A stretch of 64,000 nucleotides of DNA from Leptospira jelokensis (GTDB lineage: Bacteria; Spirochaetota; Leptospiria; Leptospirales; Leptospiraceae): NCBI RefSeq assembly GCF_004769635.1, contig NZ_RQGH01000015.1:18704-82703 (forward strand), written 5' to 3'. The position numbers and the translations under genes are program-made. Below are positions 47,481-57,160 of the stretch, in pieces; position 1 is the first letter of the stretch, and every line of letters begins with the position of its first letter. Under the pieces are notes generated by a model that had not been told where the DNA came from, ran no database searches, and worked only from the letters and a program-made list of their open reading frames with translations.

Positions 47481-48958
47481 TTTTTTTTCGCTTCATTTGT
47501 ATTCTTATTTTCCTTACTTCAATTCCTCTAGCTGCAGGTTCTATCCTAGAGGAATATTGGGAAGCCATTCAAAAATCAAAAGACAAGTATGAATTAGATG
47601 ATTTTAGTCCCAAACGATTTCGATTTGGTTTTGATTCGAATGCACCCACCACGATTTATAAGGATTCACTCAACCATGAAGTTTTTTGGTTTTGCCAAAA
47701 GTATTTGGCAAAGTACCATACAAATTTTCCCTACCCTCGATTAAAAGAGGACATCCGCTCCCACCTAACTGATTTATATGGAGATTTATCTCAAAATTTT
47801 TTAAGTGGCAAAACAAGTTTCACTTGTTTTTCAGGATGGAAAAATGGAAGTGCCTTACTCAAAATCCATTTTTTCCTTAACGATAACGAATTTTTTCCCT
47901 TCCGATATGACCATTACAACCAAAATGGTATCCTTTATCTTACGGAAGAGGATGAAACCAAAAACGGGAAAAAAGATAGTTTTACCTATTATGCAAATTC
48001 TGGTTGCCCAAAAGAAATCACAAAAGACAAAAATGATTTTGGTGGGATCGATGAATGGTGGTACTTTCAAAATTGTAAACTCACAAGAATTGAATACGAT
48101 GCCAATGAAAATGGATTTAAAGAAAGAGTTTGTTATTACGAAAACAACAAAGAAACATACTGTGAAGGTTTAGGAGAAAAGGAAGAAAGAGAAGCCATCC
48201 AATTAGAAGCAAAGGAAAATTGGAAAGAAGCACTCAAATTTTACCGAAAGTCACTCGTTGAATACAAAAAAGAAGTTCCGAATGGAACTTTAAGGACTTG
48301 CTCTCTACTCAAAAAAATTGCAAACATTGAATACAATGAAAGGGAATTTTCCTCATTTACCAAAACCTTAGATGAATTTTTTTCTTATCGGGTCTGTGAA
48401 TCAGATTCCTTGGATGTACTATTATACAAATCGTATTATTACTTATACGTACTAAATGATTACCAATCAGCAAATGAGAGTTATAAAAAAACAGCTGAAA
48501 TTTACCGCAAGGTTCATGGTGAAATTAGCCCGGAAATTTCTTTAAATCTGGCTTATGCCTACCTTATGGTAAAAGAACCTAAAGCTTGTTTAGCGAGTAT
48601 GGAAAAACTGAACGCAAGAAGGTTAATGCCCTACCCAAGATTCTTTTTGTTTTATTACCGAGGTTCTTGTGAATTAAGTTTGGGAAATTTTGAGGAATCC
48701 TATTCCAATCTCAAAAGAGCTCAAATCTTAGGAGGTGAAAAGGTATTTTTGCCCATCGTGTATTATAAACTGGCACGTGCTTCTTATGCAACCAAACGAG
48801 ACAACGAAGGGAAACTTTGGGCAGACCAAGCCTTATTCATCGATGTTGAGCTCTTCTCCAAAATGGAATCCGATCCCATTTTTTCGGGTTTTTTGGAAAC
48901 ACAATCAGGGAAAACCTATAAACGAAAATATTACTTGAATAAAGTACAAAAACCATGA
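47477..48958 (+). CDS. Exported TPR-like repeat protein, unknown function
   Basis: The 493-residue product begins at TTG inside a TTGA overlap with the YopX gene; no ATG is available before the signal peptide FFRFICILIFLTSIPLAAG. The N-terminal half (about 25-235) is an unfamiliar domain with repeated acidic, aromatic strands, including ENGFKERVCYYENNKETYC and DEWWYFQNCKLTRIEYDANENG, the latter resembling MORN/YD-like repeats. The C-terminal half (about 240-480) is helical with TPR spacing (EAIQLEAKENWKEALKFYRKSL, YRKVHGEISPEISLNLAYAYL). Probably periplasmic and used to bind another protein. Confidence 0.72.
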   Translation: MIFFRFICILIFLTSIPLAAGSILEEYWEAIQKSKDKYELDDFSPKRFRFGFDSNAPTTIYKDSLNHEVFWFCQKYLAKYHTNFPYPRLKEDIRSHLTDLYGDLSQNFLSGKTSFTCFSGWKNGSALLKIHFFLNDNEFFPFRYDHYNQNGILYLTEEDETKNGKKDSFTYYANSGCPKEITKDKNDFGGIDEWWYFQNCKLTRIEYDANENGFKERVCYYENNKETYCEGLGEKEEREAIQLEAKENWKEALKFYRKSLVEYKKEVPNGTLRTCSLLKKIANIEYNEREFSSFTKTLDEFFSYRVCESDSLDVLLYKSYYYLYVLNDYQSANESYKKTAEIYRKVHGEISPEISLNLAYAYLMVKEPKACLASMEKLNARRLMPYPRFFLFYYRGSCELSLGNFEESYSNLKRAQILGGEKVFLPIVYYKLARASYATKRDNEGKLWADQALFIDVELFSKMESDPIFSGFLETQSGKTYKRKYYLNKVQKP

Positions 48959-48990
48959 GAGTTTAGCTCCTACGGAGACAGATTCGATTC

Positions 48991-50865
48991 ATGAAAAATT
49001 TTACGACACTGAATGATGTATTTTATTATGCCAAAAGAACCTACGGTTCCAAGGAGATGTTCTTTGCAAAAGATTCGAACAAAAATTTCAAAGGACGCAC
49101 ATTTTCTGACATCTTTCAAGAAGCTGAAAACTTAGCCTTATCCCTTCTGCAAATGGGACTGCAACCTGGAGACCGAATTGGTCTTATGGCAGACAACCGA
49201 ACCGAATGGGCGATTGCCGATATTGCCACTCTATTAAACGGTGCTGTAAACGTTCCTAGAGGTTCCGATTCCACTGCCCAAGAGATTGAATACATCCTCT
49301 CTCATTCAGAGAGTAAGTATTGTTTTGTGGAACATGAAAAATTATATGATAGTTTGAAACCTATTTTTGCAAATACAAAGGTTGAAAAAGTCATCATTTT
49401 AGATCCTAACTTTGTATCCAAAGATCCAATGGTTGTGAACCTATCCACTCTTGTCAAAGAAGGAGAATCCCTCAGGAAAAACTTACCTTCCCTTGAACTT
49501 CGGTCCAAACAAGTAAAACCAGATGATTTATTTACCATCATTTACACATCAGGTACCACTGGTATGCCAAAGGGAGTGATGTTAACCCACCAAAATATGG
49601 TGTACAATGTAGTAAAAGTCCCTCCAAGGGTTGGACTTAAATCTTCTGACAGAACACTTTCGATCCTTCCTGTTTGGCATATCTTTGAACGTGCCATTGA
49701 CTATGCAATCATCGCAGAAGGTGCATCCATTGCCTATACCAATATCCGAGACCTACGTGATGACTTTCAAAAAATCAAACCAAGTTTTATGGCATCGGCT
49801 CCAAGGCTTTGGGAAAACCTATACCTTGGCATCAAACAAAAGTTAGAGAAAGCTCCCGAAAACAAAAAGAAACTTTTTGATTTTGCTTATGACATTTGTA
49901 AAAAATTTAAGGACGGCCAAGATTATTTGGCAGGGAACAAACTTCTCACGAAAGAGGAGTCTCCTTTTGAAAGGATGAAAAATACAACGGTTAGCATCGG
50001 GTATGTTTTAAATTTATTTTTATTGGCGAAGGTACTAGATGGACTCGTGTTTTCCAAAATCAGAGATGTGTTAGGTGGTCATTTAACTGGGACCATTTCA
50101 GGTGGAGGTGCTTTACCAGCACACGTGGATGAATTTTTTAATGTCATTGGGATTCCTGTTTATGAAGGCTATGGTATGACTGAGTGTGCTCCCATCATTT
50201 CTGTTCGATCTGTCGGTCATGTGGTACAAGGTTCTGTTGGAAAATGGCCAGAGGGAACCGTCGTAAAAATAGTCAACGATCAGGGAGAATCCGTACCAAA
50301 AGGAAAAATGGGTGTGATCCATATCAAAGGACCTCAAGTCATGAAGGGGTATTATAAAAACGAAGATGCTACAAAAAAAGCAGTCGTAGATGGTTGGATG
50401 AATACTGGGGATCTTGGGTTTATTTCCTTTAACGATACACTTTCTGTGCGCGGACGTGTGAAAGATACCATTGTACTCCTTGGTGGGGAAAATGTGGAAC
50501 CAGTCCCGATTGAAAACTTACTTCTAGAAAATGCGATGATCAACCAAGTGATTGTGGTAGGACAGGACCAAAAATCCTTAACCGCTCTCGTTTGGCCAGA
50601 CAAAGACAGAATGAAAGAAGCGGGATTGCAGTGGAAAGATGGTGAAGACTTAAACCAAAACAAAGATGTTAGGCAGTATTACCAAAACATCATCAAAAAA
50701 CAAATTTCTTCGGAAAATGGATTCAAATCCTTTGAAAAACTTTCAGACTTTCGGTTTTTACCGAAAGCTATGGAGGTTGGCGACGAACTCACCAACCTAT
50801 TTAAGATGAAACGAAATGTCATCCACGACAAATACAAAGATTTAATCAAATCAATGTACAATTAA
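48991..50865 (+). CDS. Long-chain acyl-CoA synthetase (AMP-forming)
   Basis: The 624-residue product is an ANL-superfamily enzyme that activates fatty acids with ATP and CoA. IIYTSGTTGMPKGVMLTHQNM (P-loop, about 186-206), a long central linker, VYEGYGMTECAPIISVRS (A5) and WMNTGDLGFISFNDTLSVRGRVKDTIV (A7-A8 hinge) are all present, and length fits FadD-like long-chain forms. Leptospira uses fatty acids as its main carbon and energy source and carries many such genes, so specificity cannot be assigned. Its stop overlaps that of the convergent pepN by four bases. Confidence 0.93.
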   Translation: MKNFTTLNDVFYYAKRTYGSKEMFFAKDSNKNFKGRTFSDIFQEAENLALSLLQMGLQPGDRIGLMADNRTEWAIADIATLLNGAVNVPRGSDSTAQEIEYILSHSESKYCFVEHEKLYDSLKPIFANTKVEKVIILDPNFVSKDPMVVNLSTLVKEGESLRKNLPSLELRSKQVKPDDLFTIIYTSGTTGMPKGVMLTHQNMVYNVVKVPPRVGLKSSDRTLSILPVWHIFERAIDYAIIAEGASIAYTNIRDLRDDFQKIKPSFMASAPRLWENLYLGIKQKLEKAPENKKKLFDFAYDICKKFKDGQDYLAGNKLLTKEESPFERMKNTTVSIGYVLNLFLLAKVLDGLVFSKIRDVLGGHLTGTISGGGALPAHVDEFFNVIGIPVYEGYGMTECAPIISVRSVGHVVQGSVGKWPEGTVVKIVNDQGESVPKGKMGVIHIKGPQVMKGYYKNEDATKKAVVDGWMNTGDLGFISFNDTLSVRGRVKDTIVLLGGENVEPVPIENLLLENAMINQVIVVGQDQKSLTALVWPDKDRMKEAGLQWKDGEDLNQNKDVRQYYQNIIKKQISSENGFKSFEKLSDFRFLPKAMEVGDELTNLFKMKRNVIHDKYKDLIKSMYN

Positions 50866-53438
50866 AGTGATTGGATGATTTTCCCCACAACTTCTCCCAA
50901 ATCCTTTGAAATTTGGGGGAGGTTTTGGATCCCCTCTAACTCACGTTTCGCGATTTTTGGCAAATCTCCCTTTTGTTTTGAAGTTTGTGCAAAAAGTTTC
51001 GCAAGTCCCGCCGCAATTTGAGGGTTGATTCCATTCAATTGTTTGATCCTTTCTGCAATCAGTTTGTATCCAGCACCCGTTTCCTCATGAAACGACAAAG
51101 GATTTCTGGCAAAACTAAAGTACAACGACCGCACTTTGTTCGGGTTCTTTTGAGTGAACTTAACATGCGATTCTAAACTTTCAACTACAGAAGATTTCCT
51201 TTCCCCCGAACTCACTTGGGCTGCAAACCAAACATCTAAAACCAAAGCATCCGTTTTCCACCTATCATAAAACAGAGAAATTACATTTTCCTTCTCTTTT
51301 GAATTTACCTCGATTAAATATCGCAAAGGTGAAATTTCTTCACTCATATGTTTGGCTTCTCTTTGTTGGGAAACCGCAAGTTGTTCAAAACCACGGTTCG
51401 GATCGTGTAACAAATAGTATAGGGCAATATTTTTTAACCTACGTTTCCCGATCTCTTCTTTTGTCTGCATAGGGATGGTTTTTCGGTTTTCTTCATACAA
51501 AAACTGGAATTCTTTTGTAAAGGATTTGGAAATGGTTCCCAATGCTTCATTTCGCAATTGGTTTAACCTTACATAATCAAACACCTGCAAATGTTCACTA
51601 ATTTGGCTAAGCGAGGGAAAACCTAAATAAAAACTGAAATAGGTTTTATCGAGGTTTTTCTTAAAACTTGAACTGAATATCTCTAAGATATCAGACAAAC
51701 TCTCGTTTGCGTTTTCACTGAGAGCTCTTGCAAACCAGGAAAAAATTAGGTTTTGGAAGGCGAAAAACCGAGACACACCATCTGGTTCCTTTTCTGCTAA
51801 AATTCGGATTTCCTCTTTTGTGAGATTGGATTGGATTTGTACGGGGCTCGAAAGGGATCGAAACCAGGAAAGGATTGGTTTATTCCCTTCCTTCGTTTGC
51901 AAAACACGAACCTGATCCACATGCCCATATTGGATTCGTTTTCCTACATCCAAAACATTTCCTTTTTGGTCAAAGGCCGCATAGGAATTCACAAACACAA
52001 GTGGTTGGCCTTCCCCTTTTGGATCCGAAATGGTAAACACCCATTCCTTTGTTTTTGGATCAAACTCTTCGGTGACCTTGATTTCAGGTGTTCCACTGCG
52101 GTGGTACCAACCTCGTATGTGTGGAATTGGACTTCCGTATGCCTCTTCCATAGCAGAAACAAATTCCTCAAAGGTAACACCTTGCCCATCGTATCTTGTT
52201 AAATACAAATTTAGGCCTTTCTTAAATACATCGCGGCCTACAATCTCGGAAAGCAAACGGATCACCTCTGCCCCTTTTTCATATACGGTGACTGTATAAA
52301 AATTATTCATCTCCGTATAGGATTTTGGCAGGATGGGATGCGCCATGGGCCCTTGGTCTTCTGGAAATTGGTATTCCTTTAAAAAGAGTATGTCTTTGAT
52401 TCGTTTGACATGCGGGTCTGTCATATCCTCTGTAAACCATTGGTCACGGAATACGGTTAAACCTTCTTTTAAGGTTAAGTTAAACCAGTTTCGTAGTGTC
52501 ACTCGGTTTCCAGTATAATTATGAAAGTATTCATGACCGATCACTGCCATGATGGATTCAAATGTTTCATCAGTGGCAGATTTTTTATCTGCTAACACAA
52601 GTTTTGCGTTAAATAAATTTAATCCTTTATTTTCCATTGCGCCCATATTAAAATCTTCTACGGCCACAATCATAAAGAGGTCTAAGTCATATTCCAATCC
52701 GAAGGTATCTTCATCCCACTTCATGGCTTTTTTTAAAGAGTCAAAAGCAAAACCAACTTTTCCTTCATTCCCCTTTTCCACAAAAATCTTAAGGGTAACC
52801 CTTCGTCCCGATTTCGTTACAAATCCATCGGTTGTTTCCACAAGTTCCCCTGCCACAAGGGCAAAAAGGTAACTAGGTTTTGGGAACGGATCTTCCCAAA
52901 CCACTTCCTTTTTCCCTTCCACAGGAACTCCTTCACTGACTAAATTTCCATTGGATAACATCACTGGAAAGTAAGTGGGATCCCCTGAAATGGTGACAGT
53001 AAACCGCATCATATTGTCTGGACGATCTATGGAATATACAATCTTACGAAAGCCTTCTGGTTCGTTTTGGGTGCAGAGCATGGAACCAGATTGGTACAAT
53101 CCTTCCAAAGAAGTATTTTGGTTCGGACAAATTCTGTTTTCAACCGTGAGTTGGAAGGATTCCCCTGGCGGTTGGAAGATCTCCAATCCCAAATCTGTGA
53201 CCCGGTATTCATTTGGGTGAGCGACCGCTCCATTCAACCTGAGGGATAAAAATTCTAAATTTTCACCATGTAAAAACAAAGGACCAGGCACATTGCCGTT
53301 TAATTGTACATCATAATCTGCTCTGACAACTGTGAGGTGGGGGTCTAAATCGAAACGTAAATGCACCTTTGGAGTGACCCAAAGGTTTGGTGAGTAATCT
53401 TCTATTGAATGAACAGGAGATGGAGAGGATGAAGTCAT
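50862..53438 (-). CDS. pepN: Aminopeptidase N (M1 family)
   Basis: The 858-residue zinc metallopeptidase removes N-terminal residues from peptides. The M1 exopeptidase motif GAMENKGLNLFN (about 262) and the zinc motif HEYFHNYTGNRVT with the downstream Glu in LTLKEGLTVFRDQWF are complete. An N-terminal beta domain (1-190), and a C-terminal helical domain from about 540 with a DUF3458-like arrangement match the gamma-proteobacterial PepN type. No signal peptide, so cytosolic. The gene is convergent with the acyl-CoA synthetase. Confidence 0.96.
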   Translation of the reverse strand: MTSSSPSPVHSIEDYSPNLWVTPKVHLRFDLDPHLTVVRADYDVQLNGNVPGPLFLHGENLEFLSLRLNGAVAHPNEYRVTDLGLEIFQPPGESFQLTVENRICPNQNTSLEGLYQSGSMLCTQNEPEGFRKIVYSIDRPDNMMRFTVTISGDPTYFPVMLSNGNLVSEGVPVEGKKEVVWEDPFPKPSYLFALVAGELVETTDGFVTKSGRRVTLKIFVEKGNEGKVGFAFDSLKKAMKWDEDTFGLEYDLDLFMIVAVEDFNMGAMENKGLNLFNAKLVLADKKSATDETFESIMAVIGHEYFHNYTGNRVTLRNWFNLTLKEGLTVFRDQWFTEDMTDPHVKRIKDILFLKEYQFPEDQGPMAHPILPKSYTEMNNFYTVTVYEKGAEVIRLLSEIVGRDVFKKGLNLYLTRYDGQGVTFEEFVSAMEEAYGSPIPHIRGWYHRSGTPEIKVTEEFDPKTKEWVFTISDPKGEGQPLVFVNSYAAFDQKGNVLDVGKRIQYGHVDQVRVLQTKEGNKPILSWFRSLSSPVQIQSNLTKEEIRILAEKEPDGVSRFFAFQNLIFSWFARALSENANESLSDILEIFSSSFKKNLDKTYFSFYLGFPSLSQISEHLQVFDYVRLNQLRNEALGTISKSFTKEFQFLYEENRKTIPMQTKEEIGKRRLKNIALYYLLHDPNRGFEQLAVSQQREAKHMSEEISPLRYLIEVNSKEKENVISLFYDRWKTDALVLDVWFAAQVSSGERKSSVVESLESHVKFTQKNPNKVRSLYFSFARNPLSFHEETGAGYKLIAERIKQLNGINPQIAAGLAKLFAQTSKQKGDLPKIAKRELEGIQNLPQISKDLGEVVGKIIQSL

Positions 53439-53479
53439 CCTCCTTCTTTATTGGGTGTGATTCTTTCGAAAAGTGAATT

Positions 53480-53749
53480 TTAGTTCTGTTTCTCTTTTCT
53501 TTTGTCCTCTGCAAATGTTACTTTTAGGTTCCTACCGTCGACAGGTTGGCCGTTCATCTGTGCAACAGCCTCTTCTGCCTCACTCGGATTTGCATACGTG
53601 ATAAAAGCAAAACCTCTAAAATTACCCGTTTCACGGTCGTGGATCATTTTCAAATCTTGGATCACTCCATACACTGAAAAAATTTGACGGATATTCTCTT
53701 CCTTTAGGGAAAATTTCAAATTCCCTACGTAAATTTTATTTGAAACCAT
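53480..53749 (-). CDS. RRM-type RNA-binding protein
   Basis: From the ATG at 53747-53749, behind AGAGGACAGG, the product is 89 residues and is almost entirely one RNA-recognition motif. KIYVGNLKFSL is RNP2 and RGFAFITYANPSEA is RNP1, followed by a K/R-rich tail of about ten residues. Single-RRM proteins of this type (Rbp family) are known from cyanobacteria and spirochaetes; they are linked to cold or stress response and mRNA localisation. The longer frame from 53788 lacks a good ribosome-binding site. Confidence 0.9.
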   Translation of the reverse strand: MVSNKIYVGNLKFSLKEENIRQIFSVYGVIQDLKMIHDRETGNFRGFAFITYANPSEAEEAVAQMNGQPVDGRNLKVTFAEDKRKEKQN

Positions 53750-53892
53750 TCCTGTCCTCTTAAAAAGAAATGCATGCTCCAAAGTCATTGGAACGGCTTG
53801 ATTAGAACGAAGTGAGAGAAATTGTCAACAGTAAATAATTCTTGCATATTCTGTAACTTCCGATTCATTTGAGAGGCTTTTCAGGTAGCCCT

Positions 53893-55563
53893 TTGAACGA
53901 AAAACCATACATCCTTTGCATTGATGATGAATTCTTTATCCTTTGGAACTTAAAGGAGCAGTTAAAAAAAGTATTTGGTTCTAGTTTCACGATCGAAACA
54001 GCAGAAAGTGCTGAATCCGCAAAAGAAATCATGAAAGAAATTGATGCAGCGGGATCAGACCTGGCGGTAGTGATCTGTGACCATGTGATGCCTGGCCAAA
54101 AAGGGGATGAGTTTCTCATTGAAATGCAAAAAACCCACCCTCGTACAAAAAAGATCATGTTAACGGGACAGGCGCCGGCCCAGGCCATAGGGAATGCACT
54201 GAACCATGGATGCCTTTACCGGTACCTTTCCAAACCCTGGGATGCACATGATTTGGAACTCACCATCAAACAGGCCATCGATGCCTACTTCCAAGAAAAG
54301 TCCTTGGAAGAAAAAAACAAAGAATTAGCGGATTCCCTATACTTCCACCGAGACACGAAATACCCTAATTTTGAATCCCTTGTCAAAGTATTAAAACAAC
54401 ACAATCTTTCCAATACAACCCAATCGATTTTACTGATCAAAATCGTAAACTTCCCAACTATCATCAAAACCTTTGGAATCGAAGTTTATAGGAAGATCCT
54501 TGGTAAATTTTTACAACTCCTCACGGTACATTTGCAAAACGAACACAAAGTTTTCCATTTGTACTCTGATGAAATTGCCATCCTTGCCAATCTCTCCGAA
54601 CAAACCTTAGTTGATATTTTGCGAAGTTTTCGTATGATGTTAAAGTCAGATGAGTTTTTTTTGGATGGGGTTGGTTTTCATTTGGATTGCCGTTATGCCT
54701 CAGCCAATGGCCAAGAAGATTGTTATTACAAAGCGAAATTAGCCCTCTTCCAAGCAGAACTACAAAACTCTACGGATTTTGTTTCTTATTCAGAAGATTT
54801 ATCCACAGACCACCATTTACAAAATTTCCAACTCAGCCAAAAGATCCATACCGCCATTACTAACAAACAAATTGTTCCCTTTTTCCAAGGCATCTTAAAC
54901 AACCAAACCAAAGAAATTTCAAAGTTTGAATGTTTGGCAAGGATCAAAGATAGAGATACCATTTTAACACCCGATGTGTTTTTGAAATTGGCAAAGGTGA
55001 CAGGAAGCATACGGATGATTGGTTTGCAAATGATTGATGAAAGTATGCAATATTTTTCCAATTTTCCTTATGACTTTTCGATCAATCTAACAGAATCAGA
55101 ACTGGAATACAAAAGTTTTAGCAAATGGGTGGAGTCCAGACTTTCCCAATATAAAATTGATCCAAAACGTGTTACCTTTGAAATCCTGGAAGACATTAGT
55201 TTTTCAGAACACAAACATAGTTTATCAACCATTAAAGACTTAAAATCCATTGGTTGCCAAATAGCCATTGACGATTTTGGTGTTCAGTATTCTAATCTGG
55301 CTCGTTTGCTTGAATTCAATCCTGATTACCTTAAAATAGATGGAAAATTCATCAAAAACTTACCCGAAAACAAAACCGCGTATTTACTTGTCCAAGGGAT
55401 CGTGGAATTGGCCCGCGGGATAGGTGCCCAAGTTGTAGCAGAATTTGTGGATCGTCCCGCCATACAAGACTTAGTGGAATCATTGGGGATTGAATATTCG
55501 CAAGGATTTTTGTTTATGAAACCGCAGGCAACCATCCCTGACGCAACTCATTTGAAGTTATAA
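53893..55563 (+). CDS. Response regulator with degenerate GGDEF and EAL domains
   Basis: The product is about 556 residues: a receiver domain (about 1-120; YILCIDDE, phospho-acceptor in VVICDHVMPG, LTGQ and Lys in LSKPWD), a diverged GGDEF-like domain (about 160-290, reading LYSDEIAIL where GGDEF is expected, so no cyclase activity), and an EAL domain (about 310-550). The EAL motif itself reads ECLARI, but NLTESEL, FEILED, IAIDDFG, DYLKIDGKF and VVAEFVD keep most metal/catalytic residues, so cyclic-di-GMP hydrolysis is possible. I chose TTG at 53893, with AGGT upstream; TTG at 53869 lacks a ribosome-binding site. There is no adjacent kinase gene. Confidence 0.85.
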   Translation: MNEKPYILCIDDEFFILWNLKEQLKKVFGSSFTIETAESAESAKEIMKEIDAAGSDLAVVICDHVMPGQKGDEFLIEMQKTHPRTKKIMLTGQAPAQAIGNALNHGCLYRYLSKPWDAHDLELTIKQAIDAYFQEKSLEEKNKELADSLYFHRDTKYPNFESLVKVLKQHNLSNTTQSILLIKIVNFPTIIKTFGIEVYRKILGKFLQLLTVHLQNEHKVFHLYSDEIAILANLSEQTLVDILRSFRMMLKSDEFFLDGVGFHLDCRYASANGQEDCYYKAKLALFQAELQNSTDFVSYSEDLSTDHHLQNFQLSQKIHTAITNKQIVPFFQGILNNQTKEISKFECLARIKDRDTILTPDVFLKLAKVTGSIRMIGLQMIDESMQYFSNFPYDFSINLTESELEYKSFSKWVESRLSQYKIDPKRVTFEILEDISFSEHKHSLSTIKDLKSIGCQIAIDDFGVQYSNLARLLEFNPDYLKIDGKFIKNLPENKTAYLLVQGIVELARGIGAQVVAEFVDRPAIQDLVESLGIEYSQGFLFMKPQATIPDATHLKL

Positions 55564-55628
55564 CAAAAAAGGAATGCACACCTATGGATGCATTAAAACT
55601 CGATTTGGCTTTACAATAGAGGGGTAAA

Positions 55629-56735
55629 ATGGAAAAAGAATTACGATGGTCTGATCATAAATCAACAAATTTTAAGACAGTTAGGTGGTTTCTCATTGTC
55701 TTTGAAATCATTACGCTCGGTATCCTTGCATTTTCCTTTTCTATGACTTTTTCGCAGTACAACGAGGAAGACATGATGACCTTAGTCATTGTGTCCAGTT
55801 TTATGGTGGTATTTTTTGCCTTACCTCATATCATCCTTGCGATCACCTCGAACCCCAAGGAAACTGTTTTCAATTTTGAAACCAAAACCATCCATTGGCT
55901 CCACAAAAAAAAGGAAGTCAAAACATTACCCTTCCATAGTTTAAAACGAATTACTTATTCCGATTATTCTTATACGGTCAAAACAAAAAATGGATCGAGA
56001 ACTGTCACTGTCTACACCGTGATGGGTCATTCCGATTCAGAAAATTTTCAACTCATCGAAAGTACTAATTTTTCAAAATTACGTTTTGATGGAGAATTGA
56101 TTTGCAAACACTTAGCTCTACCATTACAAACGGCAAACGGAGTCCTCATTGAACCTAAAGATCTAGATTTACCCATTCATAAACGGAAAATTCCCACCAG
56201 CGTATTAGAATCCAATATTTCATTTTCACCTAACTCTGGATTATCGATCGAAAAAACGAACGAAGGCATAAGCCTAAGGTCACAGTACAAATCCAAAGTC
56301 ATCCTTTTTGTTTCGGTGTTTCTAAGTATCGCCTTCACATTATTCATTCATTTTGCTTTTGGAGATTTATTTGAAGTGTCGATCGCGTATTGGGAAACAC
56401 TTCCTCCAACACTTGCAGAGATTCTCTTTTTGATTGGTTCCCTTTCCGTCGGTTTTATCCCATTTTTGTATAGTTTTTACCAACAAAATCGAAATAAGGA
56501 AATCAAAGTTACGAAAACTGCCCTCGTATGGAATGGGGAAACGTACCCATACGAAAACTGGGAAGATCTAATCCAAATGGAAAATCGGCTTTGTTTGGTG
56601 AATGATTCCAAAATGGAATCGTTTTCTTTGTTCTTTTTTTGTGAACTCTCTGATGTGACCAATATAAAACATTGGCTTCAAAAAACTATTTTTGAACAAT
56701 CCGGAGGAGATTTGGACTTAGCAAGGTTTGGATGA
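55629..56735 (+). CDS. Membrane protein with paired helices and PH-like soluble segments, unknown function
   Basis: No family recognised. The 368-residue product has two transmembrane helices near residues 20-40 and 50-73, a soluble segment of about 150 residues, a second pair of helices (about 223-245 and 260-283), and a soluble C-terminal segment. The soluble parts look alike in plan: KETVFNFETKTIHWLHKKKEVKTLPFHSLKRI and KEIKVTKTALVWNGETYPYENWEDLIQMENRL both read as strand-turn-strand stretches like bacterial PH (bPH) domains next to helix pairs. This would be an internal duplication; it is an impression, not proved. GAGGGG precedes the start. Confidence 0.65.
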   Translation: MEKELRWSDHKSTNFKTVRWFLIVFEIITLGILAFSFSMTFSQYNEEDMMTLVIVSSFMVVFFALPHIILAITSNPKETVFNFETKTIHWLHKKKEVKTLPFHSLKRITYSDYSYTVKTKNGSRTVTVYTVMGHSDSENFQLIESTNFSKLRFDGELICKHLALPLQTANGVLIEPKDLDLPIHKRKIPTSVLESNISFSPNSGLSIEKTNEGISLRSQYKSKVILFVSVFLSIAFTLFIHFAFGDLFEVSIAYWETLPPTLAEILFLIGSLSVGFIPFLYSFYQQNRNKEIKVTKTALVWNGETYPYENWEDLIQMENRLCLVNDSKMESFSLFFFCELSDVTNIKHWLQKTIFEQSGGDLDLARFG

Positions 56736-56747
56736 GGGAGTCGAAAT

Positions 56748-56771
56748 ACCATGGTAAACGATTACCATGGT
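56748..56771. terminator. Hairpin between convergent genes
   Basis: ACCATGGTAA (56748-56757), loop ACGA, TTACCATGGT (56762-56771): a perfect 10-bp stem between the stop of the membrane-protein gene and the stop of the small lipoprotein gene. Only a short T stretch follows, so termination strength is uncertain. Confidence 0.6.
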
Positions 56772-56792
56772 TTGGAGTCACTGCCGAAATGG

Positions 56793-57047
56793 TTATTGGC
56801 CAGGGAGTGACATGGGATCCTTTTTCTTTTTGTCTTTTGACATGATTCCTTTCAGTTTCTCTTGCGTTTCAGGGTCTTGGAGTTTTTCCTTACCCATTTT
56901 GATTGCCTTTTGGCCTTCTTCCGAACTTGCCTTTTCGATTAACTTGTTCATAAGACCTGGTTCTTCTGAGTTGCGTTCCGTAGATTCTGAACTCGCACAG
57001 GCGACCAGAAATAGAAGTGTGATTCCTAATAAAATACTTTTTTTCAT
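56793..57047 (-). CDS. Small lipoprotein
   Basis: The product is 84 residues from the ATG at 57045-57047. KKSILLGITLLFLVAC is a textbook lipoprotein signal with cleavage before Cys. The mature part is about 70 residues, charged and helical, with two imperfect amphipathic segments (MNKLIEKASSEEGQKAIKMG and KLQDPETQEKLKGIM) and a lysine-rich end. No function can be assigned. Divergent from the permease gene. Confidence 0.75.
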   Translation of the reverse strand: MKKSILLGITLLFLVACASSESTERNSEEPGLMNKLIEKASSEEGQKAIKMGKEKLQDPETQEKLKGIMSKDKKKKDPMSLPGQ

Positions 57048-57160
57048 CAATTTTTACCGTAGGCTCTGTACACTAAACATTTAGATTCTTTCGTCAATGG
57101 AAAAACAAAATCGTTTGAAGAAAACCACCACACTCTTGATATAGGTGGAAGTTATGTTGG

